A stretch of DNA of 37,981 nt from Candidatus Aenigmatarchaeota archaeon (lineage in GTDB: Archaea; Aenigmatarchaeota; Aenigmatarchaeia; GW2011-AR5). The position numbers were made by a program, and so were the translations under genes. Shown here piece by piece: positions 8,057 through 14,891 of this stretch (positions are counted from its first letter, which is position 1; each line of letters begins with the position of its first letter). The notes below the pieces were generated by a model. That model saw only the letters and a program-made list of their open reading frames with translations, was not told where the DNA came from and did not search any database. The stretch covers positions 1 through 37,981 of the forward strand of contig JACQID010000001.1 in the NCBI GenBank assembly GCA_016198685.1, read 5' to 3'.

Positions 8057-9263
8057 AAACAATTCCGTAGCCGATAAGATGCCATCTGCCGCCTATGTGC
8101 TTTGAAAGGGAAATTCTGTCGCCCTTCCTTGCGATTACCGGAATTTTCACCTTGACCTGCGCATCCTTGCCGGCAGATGCTATAGATCCTACGGTCTTGG
8201 ATATTGCCGCGGTTATCATCACGACATCACCAGTTTTCAAGTTGCCGACCTTTTCTTGGCCTCCTGTGCCTATTACGTGGTCAAAGAGATACGGCACAAA
8301 CTTGAAATCGCTAGTTGCGCTCATTTTGCCTATTTGGCATACTGTGTTGCCTGATAGGCTGTCACTCTTTCCGAGAGCAGGATCGAGCGATGTTTCTAAT
8401 GCAACAAGGCCTCCGGGGCCTGCGTTCTCGATCTTTTGCCCAAATTTGACTATGCCAGTGATTTTTGTTTTCAGTGATTTCCATAAAGCGTCTGCAGAAG
8501 CGCCAGGATGTATTTCTATTTCATCTCCTACTGCAAATTCGCCTGAAACTACAGAGCCGCCAAGAACAGCGCCTTTTAATTCCTTATAGGGGGTTCCGGG
8601 CTTGTTTACATCAAAGCTTCGTGCTGCATAGAATACCGGCTCGCCCTTGTTCCTTTCAGGTGTAGGCATGTATTTTTCTATTGCCTCTATGAGCAAATCG
8701 ATATTGATGCCGTGAGCAGCGCTTACAGGGATTATAGGGGCGTTTTCAGCAACGGTTCCCTTGACAAAATCCTTTATTTCGTTGTAGCTTTCCAGAGCCC
8801 GCTCCTCGGAAACAAGATCGACCTTGTTCTGCACTATTATGACATTCTTTATTCCTGAGATGTCAAGTGCCTTGAGATGCTCGGCAGTCTGCGGCCTTGG
8901 GCACTTCTCGTTGGCGGCTACAAGAAACAGTGCGCCATCCATAAGAACAGTGCCCGATAAGACCGTTGCCATAAGCGTTTCGTGGCCAGGAGCATCTATG
9001 AAAGAGACAGCTCTCTTGGCTGTGCAATCCGAAAAGCAGGAAGAGCATTTGCCTGTGGGAGAATAGCGCTTTTCCTTCTCGCAATAATAAAAAATAGCAT
9101 CGGCATAGCCGAGGCGTATTGTGATGCCCCGCTTCATTTCTTCGCTGTGCCTGTCAGTCCACGCACCGGTTAAGGCATTAACAAGAGTTGTTTTGCCGTG
9201 GTCTACGTGGCCAAGAGTACCTATGTTAATTTCCGGAATCAATTTTTGCGAGAAGACAATCAC
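8052..9263 (-). CDS. eif2g: Translation initiation factor aIF2, gamma subunit
   Basis: 403 residues, close to the family norm. It is the GTPase core of aIF2, which carries initiator Met-tRNA to the small ribosomal subunit. Seen: G1 GHVDHGKT (18-25), switch region with RGITIRLG, a four-Cys zinc knuckle (Cys61, 73, 76, 80), DAPGHE (90-95), NKVD (146-149) and SAAHG, followed by the two beta-barrel domains ending at the C-terminus. The start is a GTG at 9261-9263 that overlaps the eS6 stop codon (GTGA), so translation is coupled to the ribosomal protein gene. The eS6-aIF2-gamma pairing is common in archaea. Confidence 0.97.
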   Translation of the reverse strand: MIVFSQKLIPEINIGTLGHVDHGKTTLVNALTGAWTDRHSEEMKRGITIRLGYADAIFYYCEKEKRYSPTGKCSSCFSDCTAKRAVSFIDAPGHETLMATVLSGTVLMDGALFLVAANEKCPRPQTAEHLKALDISGIKNVIIVQNKVDLVSEERALESYNEIKDFVKGTVAENAPIIPVSAAHGINIDLLIEAIEKYMPTPERNKGEPVFYAARSFDVNKPGTPYKELKGAVLGGSVVSGEFAVGDEIEIHPGASADALWKSLKTKITGIVKFGQKIENAGPGGLVALETSLDPALGKSDSLSGNTVCQIGKMSATSDFKFVPYLFDHVIGTGGQEKVGNLKTGDVVMITAAISKTVGSIASAGKDAQVKVKIPVIARKGDRISLSKHIGGRWHLIGYGIVS

Positions 9264-9676
9264 CCTTGCTTCTTGGGCGCTTCCTCGCCCTCTTTTTTGA
9301 AGTATTCATCCAGCGTCTTGTCGCCAGCTTCCACGACCTTGCAATTTATCTGAGCCACTTCAGCGCTTACTGTGTTGCCCCTAAGGCTTCTTCTTTTTCT
9401 CATGCCTTCGGGCCTGAATTTCTTCTTTTTCTCGCGCTTCGTGCCTTTGAAGCCGGCGCCGGCGGCGATAAGTAGTTTCTTTCTCGCTTGTCCTTCTATA
9501 TCCTTTCTCATGGGAAAACCGGACTTATCAGAGCCGCCTGTTATGGCAAGCTTGTATCCGGGCAGTCCTATCAAGGATCCTTCAAATGTATCTCCTATTT
9601 TCTTTCCTGCCAGTGGAGCGTCCTTTTCTGTCTGATAGGACTTGCCACCCTGGCTTATCACGAACTTAAACGCCAT
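9260..9676 (-). CDS. rps6e: Small ribosomal subunit protein eS6
   Basis: 138 residues, the normal archaeal length. Recognised by the opening FKFVISQGGKSYQ, the DTFEGSLIGLPGYKL segment, ITGGSDKSGFPMR and the basic RKRRSLRGNTVS stretch. It lacks the long eukaryotic C-terminal helix; instead the tail is short and charged. A GGGGGTGC sequence on the minus strand, about eight bases before the ATG, can serve as a ribosome-binding site, so this mRNA is probably leadered, unlike most genes here. First gene of the eS6-aIF2-gamma operon. Confidence 0.97.
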   Translation of the reverse strand: MAFKFVISQGGKSYQTEKDAPLAGKKIGDTFEGSLIGLPGYKLAITGGSDKSGFPMRKDIEGQARKKLLIAAGAGFKGTKREKKKKFRPEGMRKRRSLRGNTVSAEVAQINCKVVEAGDKTLDEYFKKEGEEAPKKQG

Positions 9677-9741
9677 TTTTACGCACCCCCAGTTTTCAGA
9701 GCCGGGTTATGACCTTGCTCACATTTCTCTTAAACGGGAAG

Positions 9742-9750
9742 ATATTTAAG
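9742..9750 (+). promoter_or_regulatory. TATA box for the orphan gene at 9772
   Basis: ATATTTAAG, centred 26 bases before the ATG at 9772. The reverse reading TTAAATAT may serve the divergent eS6 operon. Confidence 0.55.
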
Positions 9751-9771
9751 GATAGAACGTGTCGTAGAATT

Positions 9772-10266
9772 ATGCCAACGCCAGCAGAAAATGCGCGAGC
9801 CTTTGTGACTATATGGAACACGAGATTTCCCCTGTTGAATATGGGGGGTGCTGTTATATACGGAGGCAGCCAGCATGATATTGAAAGGAGGGGTAATAAT
9901 GAATATGTTGCCGGCCTTCTCGGCAGGCTCGAAGAAACGCTCAAAGGTGCCTATGTAACGGCGTCATGCAGTGAATATCTTAGCGAAACGGCCAGAAGAT
10001 CTTTTAGAATAGGAATGCCTCCGTCCATGAGGGTGCCATTGTATGCACTCGACATAGACGAGGCTAATGCGCGATACGGCATTTTTTCCAACGACACGGA
10101 AAATCTCGCTGCTATAGAGACCGAGCTTCTAGAAGTCCAAGAAGAAGCGACCCGGGAACTTGAAATGATGGCACTATTGGGATTCACGACGCCGAACGAT
10201 ATGAAGTATTTGAACCAAAGATGGCGGGCGGAATTTGGGGAAAAATACGGATTGAAAAATAAATAA
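9772..10266 (+). CDS. Orphan soluble protein of unknown function
   Basis: 164 residues from the ATG at 9772, supported by the TATA spacing. The frame extends upstream to 9709, but that part lies before the promoter. No transmembrane segment and no recognised domain. The first half contains a Gly-rich segment (GGAVIYGGS) and several Arg. The last third is a long helical region rich in Glu (about residues 115-150) ending GEKYGLKNK. It lies alone between the divergent eS6 operon and the convergent Cys-rich gene. Lineage-specific by appearance. Confidence 0.75.
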   Translation: MPTPAENARAFVTIWNTRFPLLNMGGAVIYGGSQHDIERRGNNEYVAGLLGRLEETLKGAYVTASCSEYLSETARRSFRIGMPPSMRVPLYALDIDEANARYGIFSNDTENLAAIETELLEVQEEATRELEMMALLGFTTPNDMKYLNQRWRAEFGEKYGLKNK

Positions 10267-10289
10267 GCAGAAAACGATAAGACTATGAG

Positions 10290-10493
10290 TCACTCCATAG
10301 TGCAGCTTTCGCAGAACTTTGGTTGCCCGTCTTTTTCCGTCTGTGCGGCGCAGGATTTACATTGTTCCGTCCTTCGCAACGGACGGCCTTTCTCTTCGCA
10401 TCCGCCGGTTGCGCACGTGTTCAGTCCTGAGGAGTACTGCTTCTCCGTTACTACACCTTTGCATGATCCGCCGCATGCATACATAGTCGCCAT
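10290..10493 (-). CDS. Small eight-Cys putative zinc-binding protein
   Basis: 67 residues with eight Cys (7, 11, 27, 32, 45, 48, 61, 64): enough for two zinc sites. The last four form CxxC pairs (CKSC, CESC), and a GGC sits near the middle. The opening MATMYACGG resembles short archaeal Cys-rich proteins of unknown function. A GGTGAT ribosome-binding site lies three bases before the ATG. Transcribed divergently from the thymidylate synthase fusion across a 58-base gap with a shared AT-rich promoter. No function can be assigned; a metal-binding or nucleic-acid-binding role is the usual guess for such proteins. Confidence 0.75.
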   Translation of the reverse strand: MATMYACGGSCKGVVTEKQYSSGLNTCATGGCEEKGRPLRRTEQCKSCAAQTEKDGQPKFCESCTME

Positions 10494-10520
10494 TCAATCA
10501 CCAATAATAGTTCCATTGAA

Positions 10521-10532
10521 CCAATAAATAAT
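10521..10532. promoter_or_regulatory. Shared TATA region, Cys-rich gene (-) and thyA fusion (+)
   Basis: The core ATAAATA is centred 25 bases before the ATG at 10552, so thyA is predicted leaderless. Read on the other strand, TTATTTATTGG lies about 33 bases before the ATG at 10493 and leaves room for a short leader with the GGTGAT site at 10497-10502. Confidence 0.5.
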
Positions 10533-10551
10533 TTCCGAGGCTCTTTACACC

Positions 10552-11925
10552 ATGGAATGGCCAATTTTTTATAAAAGTGAACTAAAGCTTGGCAAGGGCT
10601 CGGCTGCTATATGCACTCTTTGGACAAAAAAGGAGATAATCTGGAAGGCGCTTGACGAAGGCGGCTACAGCGTCTGCGCAAATCTTTATACAATTCAAGG
10701 AATAAACCCGCTCATCAAGAACGTTCTGGCGCGGCCGGAAATAAGGACCATAATACTGTGCGGAGCCGATCTCATGAAGAGCGGGGATGCGATTCTTAAC
10801 CTCATGAAAAATGGAATTGATGCAGAAAGAAAAATAATAGGCTCTGCAGGTATCATAGATTCCAATATTCCATTGGATGCTCTGGAAAAATTCCGGCAAA
10901 ACGTGCATATCATAGATATGCGAGGAAAGGAAAGTGAAATCGCAAGCGAAATTGCAAAATATACGAACCAAGAATCATTTATGGAGCCTCTTTTTATAAC
11001 AGAACTTGACAAGGTTTCATTCCCTCTTTATACTAAAGAGCCGGTATTCAAAATATTTGGAAGATCGCCTGACGAGGCATGGCTCAAGGCATTGGACGTC
11101 GTAACGAAATTTGGGGACGAAAAGCCTACAGAATATAATGCAAAAATGAAGGAAGTGATAGGCATAGTTGCGGTCATCGAGGAAGATATAGAAAGCGTAT
11201 TTCTCTCAAAGGAGGATGCTGAAAACTATTACAAGACGGTCTTCTCGGCGCAGAAGCCAGATGGGGTCGAATATACCTATGGAGAAAGATTATTTTCTTT
11301 CAATGGGCGCAATCAGATAAAACAGGTAATTGAGCGCATTAAAGCAACTCCTTATACAAGAAGGGCTACTGCCGTAACATGGGATATTTCCAAAGACAGC
11401 GAAAGCAACAATCCGCCTTGTCTGACTCAAATAATGTGGAACGTCAAGGACAAGAAGCTCTATCAGACCTGTATCTTTCGTTCCCATGACATATTTGGCG
11501 CATGGCCTCTCAATGCATATGCTATGAGAAGATTGCAAAAATATATGGCACAAGAGCTTGCTATGGAAACAGGACATCTAGTAATACTTTCCAATTCTGC
11601 ACATGTCTATGAGCATGATTGGAGACGTGCAGAAGACATGGTGCACAACAATTATTCAGGCAAAATAACAACGTTTGAGGAAGATGAAAACGGATATTTT
11701 GTACTGAATGTCGATAATGGAGAAATAAGTGTACAGCATTATCTGAAGGATGGGAGGAAGAGCGATTATCTCTTTCGGGGAACCAAGGCTCAGGTTCTCT
11801 ACAGACAGATAACACATGAAAATTTATTTTCAAGATACGACCATGCCGCATACATCGGTCATGAGCTTGCGCGCGCCGAGACGTGCCTTAAAAATGGAAA
11901 ACGTTATGTTCAGGATGAAGCTTGA
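10552..11925 (+). CDS. thyA: Thymidylate synthase (ThyA fold) fused to an N-terminal MtrA/DUF4346-like domain
   Basis: 457 residues. Residues about 1-130 match the MtrA/DUF4346 pattern (NPLIKNVLARPEIRTIILCG, then LMKNGID, KIIGSAG, IPLDALEKF, VHIIDM). The corrinoid-ligand His of methanogen MtrA is not visible: the loop reads GADLMKSGD. Residues about 165-457 are a thymidylate synthase domain. Seen there are paired Arg (YTRRATA, 270-271) for dUMP phosphate, the nucleophile Cys290 in NPPCLTQ, FRSHD (310-313), Asn321 in PLNAYA, and His351/Tyr353 in AHVYEHDW. It should make dTMP from dUMP and a methylene-pterin. The RSHD form and low similarity leave some room for a related pyrimidine methylase. 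GlyA lies 3 kb downstream. Confidence 0.88.
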   Translation: MEWPIFYKSELKLGKGSAAICTLWTKKEIIWKALDEGGYSVCANLYTIQGINPLIKNVLARPEIRTIILCGADLMKSGDAILNLMKNGIDAERKIIGSAGIIDSNIPLDALEKFRQNVHIIDMRGKESEIASEIAKYTNQESFMEPLFITELDKVSFPLYTKEPVFKIFGRSPDEAWLKALDVVTKFGDEKPTEYNAKMKEVIGIVAVIEEDIESVFLSKEDAENYYKTVFSAQKPDGVEYTYGERLFSFNGRNQIKQVIERIKATPYTRRATAVTWDISKDSESNNPPCLTQIMWNVKDKKLYQTCIFRSHDIFGAWPLNAYAMRRLQKYMAQELAMETGHLVILSNSAHVYEHDWRRAEDMVHNNYSGKITTFEEDENGYFVLNVDNGEISVQHYLKDGRKSDYLFRGTKAQVLYRQITHENLFSRYDHAAYIGHELARAETCLKNGKRYVQDEA

Positions 11926-12057
11926 TTATTCATAAGTCTCTTGATTTTCTCATCGAGGTTTTGAATGTGTTAGTATATGATATCTTCCATATCTTCTTCG
12001 GGAAACGCGCATATTTCTATAGTCGGATTTATCGAAAACAACCTATTAAAATCATAG
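11926..12057 (-). pseudogene. Possible remnant coding stretch with an internal stop
   Basis: In one minus-strand frame this gap reads as 30 protein-like codons (including SINPTIEICAFPEEDMEDII), a TAA, then 19 more codons (HIQNLDEKIKRLMNNQASS) and a TGA just inside the end of the thyA gene. Both halves are in the same frame, separated only by the stop, and no good start codon precedes them. It could be the decayed tail of a small gene, or chance. It lies between convergent thyA and the membrane protein at 12058. Confidence 0.3.
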
Positions 12058-12507
12058 TTAACCCAGGAAATTGCCTGCGATAGCGAACAAAATAAATGTC
12101 GTTACAAAGCTCACGAGCATGAAAGTTATGTATCTGAATCCCATGGTCTTATAGACTGTTGTAACCATCAACGCCGAAACAATATGATAGAAGCCGAACA
12201 TTATGGCTGCTATCTGCAGATAAGGTTGATCATTGAACATGCCTGTCAGGGCGCCGGTCATGCCTGCGAGGGGTATCACGAACATCGCATGGCCCCACTG
12301 CTTGCTTCTCCATATATAATATGCAATCGCAATGAGGATGCCATAAATAGCGCCGTCATTTATGCCTCCGATATAACCTGTTGTTATTGCACAGAAAACA
12401 ACAGTGTCAAAGCCTCTCCTGTAAGCGCCGAGATAAGGGCTGATTCGCCTGAAGAAAAAGTTCAGCGCCAGAGATATAAGGAATATTACCGGCACAGATA
12501 CAGCCAT
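12058..12507 (-). CDS. Small polytopic membrane protein of unknown function
   Basis: 149 residues with four or five hydrophobic helices and short loops. A conserved-looking loop TTGYIGGINDGAIYG lies between the first two helices, and YYIWRSKQWGH forms a charged cytoplasmic loop. The arrangement recalls small integral-membrane substrate binders, but no family is recognised. The ATG at 12507 is 26 bases from a TATA box on the minus strand, so the mRNA is predicted leaderless. Divergent from the ThyX-like gene. Confidence 0.75.
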   Translation of the reverse strand: MAVSVPVIFLISLALNFFFRRISPYLGAYRRGFDTVVFCAITTGYIGGINDGAIYGILIAIAYYIWRSKQWGHAMFVIPLAGMTGALTGMFNDQPYLQIAAIMFGFYHIVSALMVTTVYKTMGFRYITFMLVSFVTTFILFAIAGNFLG

Positions 12508-12528
12508 GCTGCATAATTTGCCGCTAGG

Positions 12529-12537
12529 GATAAAAAC
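12529..12537 (-). promoter_or_regulatory. TATA box for the membrane protein at 12058-12507
   Basis: Minus-strand GTTTTTATC, centred 26 bases before the ATG at 12507. Confidence 0.55.
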
Positions 12538-12555
12538 ATAGTGTTGATTTTCTCT

Positions 12556-12566
12556 AATTTAAGTTT
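12556..12566 (+). promoter_or_regulatory. TATA box for the ThyX-like gene
   Basis: AATTTAAGTTT, centred 25 bases before the ATG at 12585; leaderless transcript predicted. Confidence 0.55.
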
Positions 12567-12584
12567 TTCTTACAATTAGATACG

Positions 12585-14168
12585 ATGTTTACAGAGGAAC
12601 AGATTCGCACACTTTCCAAGTTCATGACCAATACTGACAAGCCGATATTTGCACTCAAAAACCTTCCTGAAGTCGTCAAGGGCGCGATGTTTTCGAGATA
12701 CAGCAGGACATCCAAGAGCCTGCGCGAGCTTCTTTTGAGTGAATTTTTGCAGAATCAGGATATTTCTACCATGGATCTTGAAGGCATACCTACCAAGAAA
12801 GCCGAGGAATTCTATGATAGGGTTCTTGTCGAATATGGTGACGACTCTGTAGCCGAACTTGGCGGCGCCCATATTGCATGCGAGGGCGTTTCCATGATAG
12901 CAACGAAAATCCTGGAAGATGCGCGCATAGGGCTTTCGCCGCTTGAGAAAAGCACAAGGTACGTATTCTTCAATGAAAAACAAGACGGAAGGTACAAATT
13001 CTGCCGCGAGACCTCGATAATGAGTTCGGAATTCGCCGGTCTTTACGAGGAAACGTGCAATATGCTTTTCGACATGTATTCAGAACTCATAGAGCCGATG
13101 AAGGCTTATATTATTAGCATATTTCCAAAGCCAGCTGATATGACGGATAGGGCTTATGATTTCACGGTGCGCGCAAAAGCCTGCGACGTCCTGCGTGTAT
13201 TTCTTCCTGCATCGACCCTGACGAATATGGGAATATACGGAAACGGGCGGGCATTTGAGTATCTTATAACCAAGATGTACGCATCGCCGATGCAGGAGAT
13301 ACAGCATATAGCAAAAAGCATGCAGGAAGAACTGGGAAAGATAATACCCTCTTTTGTGAAAAGAGCTGATGACGCTTACGGCAGGACAATGCAGGAATAC
13401 ATGAAACAGACAGAAACATCTACGCGTTCGCTTGTTTCTTCACTCGCCAAGAGCAATGGGACAGAAAGCGAAGAAGTCATACTGGCCAGTTTTGATAAGA
13501 ACGCCGAGGAGAAGATAATTGCCGCAATCCTTTATTCGCATTCGCAGATTTCCATGACTGAGTCTCTCCAGCTTTCGCATTCAATGAGCTTGGATAATAA
13601 GGCAAAGGTAATTGAAGAATATACGAGACAAAGAAGCAACCGCCGCCACAGGCCGGGCAGGGCATTTGAGAACGCGTATTACACATTTGATATCTTGGGC
13701 AATTATGGAATATACCGCGATTTGCATCGTCACCGTGCCTTGACCCAGCAAAGACAAATTCTGACAACAGAGCTGGGATACGATATCCCTAAAGAGCTTG
13801 TAGCTGTAGGAGCTGCTGAAAAATATCATGATGCGATGAGAAAAGCGGGCGAAGCATGGAAAAAAATAAGCGCCAAGATGCCATGGCAGGCGCAGTATGT
13901 CGTGCCGTTCGGCTATCGCATCCGATGGTATTTCACGCTGAATGCGCGAGAGCTTTATCATCTTCTGGAGCTACGAACCGTGAAGCAGGGCCATCCTGAT
14001 TACAGACGAATATGCCAGAAGATGTATGTTCTTGCCAAAGCCGCCCATCCTGCAGTTTTCAAGAACATGAGATTTGTTGACATGAATAATTATGAAATGC
14101 AGCGCGATGAGGCGGAAAAACGCATTGATAGGAAGATGGAAGACGTAAGGAAGAAATACGGAAGCTAA
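12585..14168 (+). CDS. Internally duplicated ThyX-like protein (FAD-dependent thymidylate synthase superfamily)
   Basis: 527 residues, about twice a normal ThyX. Copy 1 (about 30-260) has EYGDDSVAE (83-91), a CEGVS strand, an SxRY motif at STRY (123-126) and a later VFLPASTLTN...GRAFEYL segment. In place of RHR it has DAR (112-114). Copy 2 (about 340-520) has FENAYYTFDI, the RHR of HRHRALTQQ (382-384) and the VVPFGYRIRWYFTLNARELYHLLELR segment. The Ser expected seven residues after RHR is Ile392. The two copies therefore seem to share the ThyX signature between them. Proteins of this size and type are widespread, but whether they make dTMP is uncertain. A ThyA-type enzyme lies immediately upstream. 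Confidence 0.88.
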   Translation: MFTEEQIRTLSKFMTNTDKPIFALKNLPEVVKGAMFSRYSRTSKSLRELLLSEFLQNQDISTMDLEGIPTKKAEEFYDRVLVEYGDDSVAELGGAHIACEGVSMIATKILEDARIGLSPLEKSTRYVFFNEKQDGRYKFCRETSIMSSEFAGLYEETCNMLFDMYSELIEPMKAYIISIFPKPADMTDRAYDFTVRAKACDVLRVFLPASTLTNMGIYGNGRAFEYLITKMYASPMQEIQHIAKSMQEELGKIIPSFVKRADDAYGRTMQEYMKQTETSTRSLVSSLAKSNGTESEEVILASFDKNAEEKIIAAILYSHSQISMTESLQLSHSMSLDNKAKVIEEYTRQRSNRRHRPGRAFENAYYTFDILGNYGIYRDLHRHRALTQQRQILTTELGYDIPKELVAVGAAEKYHDAMRKAGEAWKKISAKMPWQAQYVVPFGYRIRWYFTLNARELYHLLELRTVKQGHPDYRRICQKMYVLAKAAHPAVFKNMRFVDMNNYEMQRDEAEKRIDRKMEDVRKKYGS

Positions 14169-14491
14169 ATACGTTCGTTCAATACCATGTAGAATGCCTC
14201 TAAAATTTGTCTTTCCCTGCGATTTTTGTTGTATCCTAGGTGTGAAGGTTCTAATGTAATTAGTTGGCCTTGAATTTTAGTCTTAAACGCGAATTCATTC
14301 ATAGGCGGATAGTAACTGAAATATTTCTTTATTTCCTGAGGCTGTCCATCATAGAATACACTGAGGCTTCCCAATGAAAACTGAGGATTTTTTACTTGGC
14401 CGCGAATCGGGGGTAGCTTTCTTATAGCATCGACAAATTCTGCTATTTCTCTTTCATTCCTTATTGCAGTAGCATTGTTGTATTTTACCAT
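14165..14491 (-). CDS. Orphan soluble protein, second gene of a two-gene operon
   Basis: 108 residues, no recognised domain and no membrane segment. It begins with a charged helix (NEREIAEFVDAIRKL) and continues with beta-like segments rich in aromatic residues (SLSVFYDGQ, KYFSYYPPMNEFAF) and a C-terminal helix. Its start lies six bases after the stop of the membrane protein gene at 14498, so the two are probably cotranscribed. Its stop overlaps the end of the convergent ThyX-like gene by four bases. Confidence 0.65.
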   Translation of the reverse strand: MVKYNNATAIRNEREIAEFVDAIRKLPPIRGQVKNPQFSLGSLSVFYDGQPQEIKKYFSYYPPMNEFAFKTKIQGQLITLEPSHLGYNKNRRERQILEAFYMVLNERI

Positions 14492-14497
14492 AGGCAG

Positions 14498-14797
14498 TCA
14501 CGCAAGCTTTCTCATGATGGATATTATCGAGAACAATCCTTTTTGAAGAAGCCAGACCGACGCTACAAGCGTCAGTTTTGGGTGTGAAAATACGCCTAAA
14601 GCTATCAGGAACATGTAAATGCCTACTGCAAGGTCTATCTTGCTTGCAAAGTCGGTCGGGGAAAAAAGCGCACCCTTGCCTGTGACGTAAGCCGCGTGAT
14701 AGAATATTACCGAGTTGTCGAACCAGCCCCATAACGCATACGTCCCAAGAACGAAGGATGTTGCGATATCAAGGAATCCGAGTATGTAGGCAAGCAT
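14498..14797 (-). CDS. Small three- or four-helix membrane protein
   Basis: 99 residues from the ATG at 14797 (MLAYILGFLDIAT). An in-frame ATG at 14836 lies upstream of the TATA box and is judged not to be used. Hydrophobic helices at about 1-22, 52-70 and 72-94 are separated by a short loop with SPTDFASKIDL. The length and helix pattern are loosely DoxX-like, but no motif confirms that. First gene of an operon with the orphan at 14165. Confidence 0.65.
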   Translation of the reverse strand: MLAYILGFLDIATSFVLGTYALWGWFDNSVIFYHAAYVTGKGALFSPTDFASKIDLAVGIYMFLIALGVFSHPKLTLVASVWLLQKGLFSIISIMRKLA

Positions 14798-14815
14798 GTT
14801 TTTATTCCTTGAATG

Positions 14816-14828
14816 AAAATACTTAAGG
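14816..14828 (-). promoter_or_regulatory. TATA box for the operon at 14797-14165
   Basis: Minus-strand CCTTAAGTATTTT, centred 25 bases before the ATG at 14797. This spacing decides the start. Confidence 0.55.
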
Positions 14829-14891
14829 TATGACATCTCGTGCAGGCGGCAAATTGTTTATTTTGCCAAAAATACACCTAATTTTCAAAAT

